A DNA stretch of 64,000 nt, taken from NCBI RefSeq assembly GCF_004379255.2, contig NC_056042.1, positions 30,297,928 to 30,361,927 of the forward strand. The letters are read 5' to 3'. The DNA is from Salvia splendens (taxonomy: Eukaryota > Streptophyta > Magnoliopsida > Lamiales > Lamiaceae). Under the pieces are notes generated by a model. The model did not search any database. It was not told where the DNA came from and saw only the letters and a program-made list of their open reading frames with translations. Both the position numbers and the translations under genes were made by a program. Shown here piece by piece: positions 58,370-64,000 of the stretch. The first letter of the stretch is position 1; the number at the start of each line of letters is the position of its first letter.

Positions 58370-60215
58370 GAAACCCATAATTGAATGAAATCTATGAAGT
58401 TTGCAAGTGAACTTAGTTTTATTACAACTTTATTAGGAGTGATGTATTGTAAGCTTTATATATAGTTAAGAGATAGTAAATTGGGTTGTAATGGTTGGTG
58501 GGCCATGGTTGGTTGTCATGTGAAAATAAATAATTTAATTTCATTTAGTGCGACTAAATAGTATATTTATTCACTGGAGATAAAACTTTGGACTTTGGCA
58601 GCCGGTTTTTTCTGCAAGGACATGTTAGAATTTTGTTGTTGCCCCTAGATTTGCTAAACCAGAACTTTATTAGATTGGATTATTTATTTGTATGTATATC
58701 TATTAGAAAAGTGCATGCGTAGCGTAGTTGGTGGATGTCACTGCATATTGATAAGTTTTGGACTATCAAACAGCAACTTTTTTTAATGTGTAAATTTGCT
58801 GGTTTTGACACGGTAATGTTGTTGATTGACACTAATTAGAGTTACTTTATTAGTTTATATTCGTCGTAATTTACAACTGCTAGGTAATTGAAGATGAGAT
58901 ATTTAGAAGATGGACATACACATAATTTGAATCAATTGACAACTACTAACGTGTGAAATAAGTGACGGTGGACTTAAATCTTTTTTTATGTAGGAGACAT
59001 TCAACATGATGGTAGAGAAATTAAAATACCCACTTTCCGCAATATTATACTACATATAAAATCTATATCCACTTCGAAAATAACATATTATAATGATCTA
59101 AATTACCTAAACGACTTCCATTGTCACAGTTGTCTTAACACATCTCTAACACAAAGTTGGATAATGTGCACTACAATTTTCGAAACTTCTCTTACATTTT
59201 ACATAACAAATTCTATCCTCTGATTAAATATGGATAATAGTATTATATTAATTCTAAATTATTAGTGCATAAATTAAATTCAAGAATTAATTTATAGATC
59301 AATTAATTTTAATCATAATCTAGTAGTCGGTTAATAAATTATTTATGTAATAGGTAATTTATGTTTAAAATTAATTATATACGTAAAATTATTTGTATAA
59401 AAGCACTTGGTTAAAATTCGCAACCCAATAGAGAAGAAAATGGCCCATTCTTTGAGTTTAACACTCCAACTGCTGCTTTATATTCTGGGCTGTTAAAAAC
59501 ATAAAGCAGCCCATGCTTTCTTCAATGCTAGGTCTATTAAAATCAATTTGAAGAATCTTCGTAAAATGATTTTGATTTTTCAAAATTTCGTAAGATTTTT
59601 AAGATGAAATCGAATTTCATTCTTGAAACTCATTGTCGAAAATTTCTTTGTAATCTGTTTTGATTATTTTTGCAAAATTGTTTCAAATTTTAAAATTAAT
59701 CCATAATTAATTAGTATACAAAATTAATTATGAATATCATAATATACTGTTGGGTATGTAAGGTTTTTATTATACTCGAAGCGGAAATCACGCACATAAA
59801 ATAGAATTAGATTCACAATTAATATTGCACATTGAAAACTTAAACACAACATATAGAAACAGTTGGTTTCTTTATTGAACATTTGATCAGAGTCTACACT
59901 TAACACTCTAACAGTGGCTTTCACAATATTAATATTCACTCTGATCTGATGCAGATTCTACAATAGTTTACAGAAAAAAAGCCACTATAATATAATGCAG
60001 ATTCTATAATAGTTTTATAGAGGAAAAGCTAGAATCTATGCAAAACTTTTCTATCTTTGTAATTTTCGACAATAAAGTCTATATATATAGTCAAAAGCTA
60101 CATGAGTAATAAACTTATTTTTTCTCTTGTATAGTTTAATTACTTAGAAGTGGAGATAGGTTAAAATTTGAAGCTTGGAAATGAAATCCATGAGTAGCAT
60201 ACACATTGTTATGTT
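58370..60215. other. AT-rich intergenic DNA up to the assembly gap
   Basis: No gene. From 59748 (TGTTGGGTATGTAAGG) to the gap the sequence looks like repetitive LTR- or TE-type DNA with local duplications of ATGCAGATTCTA near 59950-60010, but no partner terminus is visible. Confidence 0.4.
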
Positions 60216-60307
60216 NNNNNNNNNNNNNNNNNNNNNNNNNNNNNNNNNNNNNNNNNNNNNNNNNNNNNNNNNNNNNNNNNNNNNNNNNNNNNNNNNNNNN
60301 NNNNNNN
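60216..60307. other. Assembly gap (92 N)
   Basis: A run of N. The flanks on the two sides cannot be assumed contiguous at the printed distance. Confidence 1.
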
Positions 60308-60714
60308 CGGGGCGGATCTTGTTTGTTATTACTAACTCGTGTATCTAGTGTGCAGGCTGTGAAGTAATCAAGGAAGCTAGCTAGGGTTTTTTATCAAAAA
60401 ATTGTAATAGCTAGAGTTTCTTTACTCGTAAACAAGTTTGTAATATTTGATTAAAATCGGCCGTGTGGTTGAGAGTTTGACTGAGCTCTCTTGTACAAGA
60501 ACAAAGAGGTCTCGGTAATTAGTGAATTCGGACTGGTATGATCCCTACAATAACAAATGCCAAGCCATTATTATTCCCCTTGATTGGAATATTAGATTCA
60601 TATATTATATCCCTAGATATGCTAAATCTTCCCTCGTCATCAGCAATTATTCCCACTCCTAAATAATTTGAATAATTAAATCTATTCATCCCAAGAGTCT
60701 CAACTTCAGATACT

Positions 60715-60865
60715 CCACTTCATCGCAAAAGGTATATCCACCTTTTTATTATGTTAAAAATAGATAGACAATGGAACACAATTCGGTTACACCACTTCAT
60801 CGCAAAAGGTATATCCACTTTTTTATCATTTTAAAAATAAATAGACAATGGAACACAATTCGGTT
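60715..60865. repeat. Tandem 74-bp duplication
   Basis: 60715-60788 and 60792-60865 both read CCACTTCATCGCAAAAGGTA...AATGGAACACAATTCGGTT with a few differences. Confidence 0.9.
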
Positions 60866-62368
60866 GATAAGAGGTTTCTCCTCCATGCAATTGGTACTAA
60901 AGGATTCAAGTTATTACAAGATAGACGAAGAGCTATTATTGATTATATCAATGTTCGAGGCCAAAGATCCCCATGTTTGAGTCCATCCTAACACATCCTT
61001 TAAATTTTATGATCATTTAACTGTAAAAAAATTTAGAAAAACAAAAGTACCATTTAAATTACATACATCACTAAAAAAAATTACTCACAAGTCACAATCA
61101 CATCTCATCCTACTCTCTCCGTCCCATAATAGATAGCATAGTATGAGAATGACACGAGATTTTAGGAGATGTTGTTTTGTATGTTAGATGGAAAGAGAAA
61201 ATAGTATATTTATACTAATGTGAGAGAGAACCTTTTTCTAAAAAATGAAATATGACATTTTTTGTTGAATAAAATAAAAAGGAAAGTAATCTAAATTTTC
61301 TTTTACTGTTATTTTTAAAATCTATACATGTTATTTAAACTAACTAAGTCAAAATACAAGGCAAAGTAATCTTAATTTTCTTACTCTCAATGTAGAATTG
61401 AATGGTCGGTATTCAGTCTTCAAATCATTCTCCTGTGTTTTCTTAGATAAAGAAGAATGAAATACTCCATTAATTAACAAGAACAAATATCGAATATCTA
61501 ATTAAATCGTATCGCATTGATATCGCTTACTTACCAACAATTGGTAGAGTCCAAACTGTAATCAATTAAGTTGGGAAGAATCATTGAATAAAGTTGTAGG
61601 AGTATTCAAAAATGTTTGACAAGAGATACCCAAATAGTTGAATCAGCCGCAGAAAACAGAATCCTTTGAGATGAAAATGTTCCTCGAGATAAAATAGATT
61701 AAGTCATAAATCAAAAAGGTGCATCTACAAATAATAATGTACTAATTACCGGAAAGCATTTAACACAATATTTGACATTTCTTAAATGTAAAAACGATTC
61801 TCTACTAACAAAATTTAGGTTATTAATTCTTGTGAATTTGAATAAAAAAAACTAATGTTTACTGGAAAACCGATTAACAAGGAAATCATGAATATTTTTT
61901 GAATAATGTTGTTTATGATCATGTTAATTCTATTGATAGAAGCTAGCTGAACGTAAAGTGTGGTGAATTCTATTATAGGTAGGTCTACTTAAATGGTTAG
62001 ATTCCAAACCGAGCCAAACTATCGGTTTCCGGTTAGCATATTAACCAACCGACTGTAGTAGGAAAAAAAAACCAACCGACTGTAGAAAGCATGCCTAGGT
62101 ATGTATTCATATTTTTAGGTGAAGTAATAGAGACTTTAATATACATATCACACACTTGCATTAGGTGCTATAATAGATGAGATGCCACAAATTTTCTTGT
62201 AATGACTTCATATAATACAGACCAAATAAGAGAACTCATTCCAAAAGACTAGCCTGTTAGAAGAGAGAGTTCATTTAATCTATATATCATACACCAGTTG
62301 TTTTCACAACCAATGTGGGAATTGAGTCCGTAACATCATATGACTATAGTAAGTACCATTAATATATA
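60866..62368. other. AT-rich intergenic DNA
   Basis: No gene. One-ended MITE-like sequence starts CTCTCTCCGTCCCATAATAG near 61112. Confidence 0.45.
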
Positions 62369-62684
62369 CTCCCTCCGTCTACGAAAAATAGGACACATTG
62401 TGAATGACACGGGTTTTAATGTGGAATTGGTAAAGTAAGAAATAAGGGAAAAAAACTAAGACAGAAGTAGTGTTAGTGTAATGTGGGGTCCATATTATTA
62501 GTAAGAGAGGGGAAAAAGTAAGAGAAAAGTAGTGTTAGTGGAATGTGGGTCCATATTATTAGTAAGAGAGGGAAAAAAGTAAGAGAGAAGTTGTTGAAAA
62601 ACTTTCTCTTTTTAAATGTGCTCTATTTTTGTGGATAACCAAAAATGACAAATGTGCTCTATTTTTTGTGGACGGAGGGGGGAG
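62369..62684. repeat. Stowaway-like MITE, inverse copy of the 18.4-kb family
   Basis: TA|CTCCCTCCGTCTACGAAAAA left and GTGGACGGAGGGGGGAG|TA right. The interior contains a tandem repeat of GTGTTAGTGGAATGTGGGTCC-type units and AAATGTGCTCTATTTTT, as in 18409-18726. Confidence 0.87.
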
Positions 62685-62953
62685 TAGTTGTGATATGCGC
62701 TAGCATGAATTTATTCATTAGTTGATAAATACTCCTATCCGTAATCCATGTATACAACTTATACGTTGAAAATCAAACTTACCATATATAGAACTCATAA
62801 GTTTTTTTGTTATCATTTCCACAATATTTACATATGAAACTATAACCGCAGATAATTAGACAAATATAGTAGTTACACACATGTTATGAAAAGAAGAAAA
62901 CAGAAAAGAGAGAAATTAAGGAGAAACCAGTCGATTTGGTTGCGCCGTGGGTA

Positions 62954-63967
62954 ATGGAAAGCCCAACGGCGACAGAACGCAGACCGCGGCGGCTGAGCCG
63001 GTACAGAGAATTGGTGGAAGACAAATACGGTTTGCTTTCTCCCTACCGCCGAAAGTTCGTGTTTGAGGACAAGGAAACATTTGATTATAAGGGTTGGTAC
63101 GATTCCGACGAGGAAGACGACGTCGATCTCCAAATCACCGACGTTCATGGCACCATCAAGAGATTCCTCCAACAAGTCCGCGACAGCGGGGTCCGTCATT
63201 TTATTCATATGCTATAATCTTATCATACATTCTACCTACATTTTAAAAAAACCCTAAATAAGTCATGCGTAAATTCCAAAAAAAAATTTGTTAGAAATTT
63301 AAAATCATGTTGAATCCAAAATTTGATTAGCTAGAGACGTGCATTTTTCTTAGCAAATATTATTGTCATAAGTGTTCGTTCATGTATCGTTGTAGGGTTA
63401 CGATTTGGATTGTTGCCCGCCTAGTTGGTTCCACGTTCCTTTCCGGCCAATAGATCTGGCGGCTGCAAAGCAGAATGATGAGGCATTTTATAAAGAAGTG
63501 ATCAAAGCAGCACATTTCGCAATCCGCGAAATCAATGCTGAGATGGTACGTATATGTTGCTCGTTATTTGTGAGCACCACCAACATTTAATCCATCCTAA
63601 CATTTAAAAATAAACATGAGAAAAATGTTGAGGTGGACTAAATGTGGTTAATAAGTAGATTTGGTTATATCTAAAATTATGAGGTATGCAGACGGACAAA
63701 TGTTACGAGTTTGTGGAAGTGGAAAGAGTGGTGTTGACGTCGACATGGACGAAGCTTCTGACTTTTAGTGCGAAGGAAGAAGTTATGAGGAATGCATGTG
63801 CTGATTTTGAATCAGATTCAGAGGTCGAAGGTGATGCATCCATCAAGACTATTCAGGCAATGGTGCATGAATGTTTTGATGACTCTTTAGAACTTGAACA
63901 GTGGAGGTTTAAACCACTTCCTGTTAATTCTATGGAGGTTTCAGTTCTTTGTCCTACTTCTAATTAG
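62954..63967 (+). CDS. Hypothetical protein, possible cystatin-like fold
   Basis: Exons 62954-63190, 63396-63545 and 63692-63967 join in phase 0 (GGG|GTCCGT ... TGTAG|GGT; ATG|GTACGT ... GCAG|ACG) to 220 aa. The N-terminus is basic (ERRPRRLSRYRELVEDKY). An acidic DSDEEDDVDLQ stretch follows, then GYDLDCCPPSWFHVPFRPID. EAFYKEVIKAAHFAIREINA and CYEFVEVERVVL suggest the helix-then-strand of cystatin-like domains seen in several plant multigene families (inference). No QxVxG inhibitor motif is visible, so inhibition of cysteine proteases is not supported. The C-terminus SMEVSVLCPTSN precedes TAG. No signal peptide or TM. Confidence 0.7.
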
Positions 63968-64000
63968 TTTCCTTTGACATTCTTCAACCTTGAAGGGCTG

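Overview
This is a plant nuclear window. The genes have many short introns, the intergenic DNA is AT-rich, and there are nuclear-type tRNAs, a Ty1/Copia retrotransposon, PIF/Harbinger, MULE and hAT elements, and many MITEs with CTCCCTCC-type ends. The proteins (HVA22-like, auxilin-like, AP-2 sigma, TRM9, DPH5, L-type lectin) read as eudicot. A Lamiales origin is only a guess. All exon models were built by hand from splice signals and reading frame; no alignment was run.

Layout. 0-3.3 kb is intergenic with two inverted-repeat elements. 3.3-8.5 kb holds two convergent genes: a Myb/SANT-like protein (+, 3 coding exons) and DPH5 (-, 6 exons), followed by a worn tRNA-Ser. 8.6-13.2 kb is AT-rich and gene-poor apart from an intact tRNA-Leu(AAG). 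13.2-14.5 kb is a Pack-MULE with a 9-bp target duplication, carrying a zinc-finger (IDD) gene fragment that keeps an intron. 14.9-17.8 kb is an HVA22-like gene; 20.6-23.6 kb a TRM9-type tRNA wobble-uridine methyltransferase; 25.2-27.3 kb the AP-2 sigma subunit, whose first coding exon is only the ATG. 30.0-30.85 kb is a small DLNLP-motif protein with a GC-AG intron, and 34.3-35.2 kb a two-TM membrane protein.

36.3-39.4 kb is the most complex region. An L-type lectin pseudogene on the minus strand is split by a TRIM retroelement (about 120-bp LTRs, initiator-Met-type primer site, 5-bp target duplication). Its 5' half plus the TRIM was then tandemly duplicated, and one copy received an hAT element (14-bp TIRs, 8-bp target duplication) carrying the 3' end of a 3-ketoacyl-CoA synthase gene. 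39.5-41.3 kb is a MITE cluster with one MITE nested in another. It lies just downstream of a large auxilin-like gene (41.5-46.7 kb, minus) whose J domain stops before the HPD motif.

47.8-49.1 kb is a deletion derivative of a PIF/Harbinger transposon. 52.2-57.0 kb is a nearly complete, apparently young Copia element with two near-identical LTRs and one nonsense codon in gag-pol. 57.4-58.4 kb is a small four-exon gene of an uncharacterised family that appears frameshifted. An assembly gap lies at 60.2-60.3 kb. The window ends with a three-exon gene with a possible cystatin-like fold.

The housekeeping genes serve separate cell functions: translation fidelity (DPH5 modifies eEF2, TRM9 modifies tRNA, plus the tRNAs), clathrin traffic (AP-2 sigma, auxilin-like) and ER membrane shaping (HVA22-like). 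There is no operon-like organisation. The accessory story is gene-fragment capture and gene breakage by transposons.
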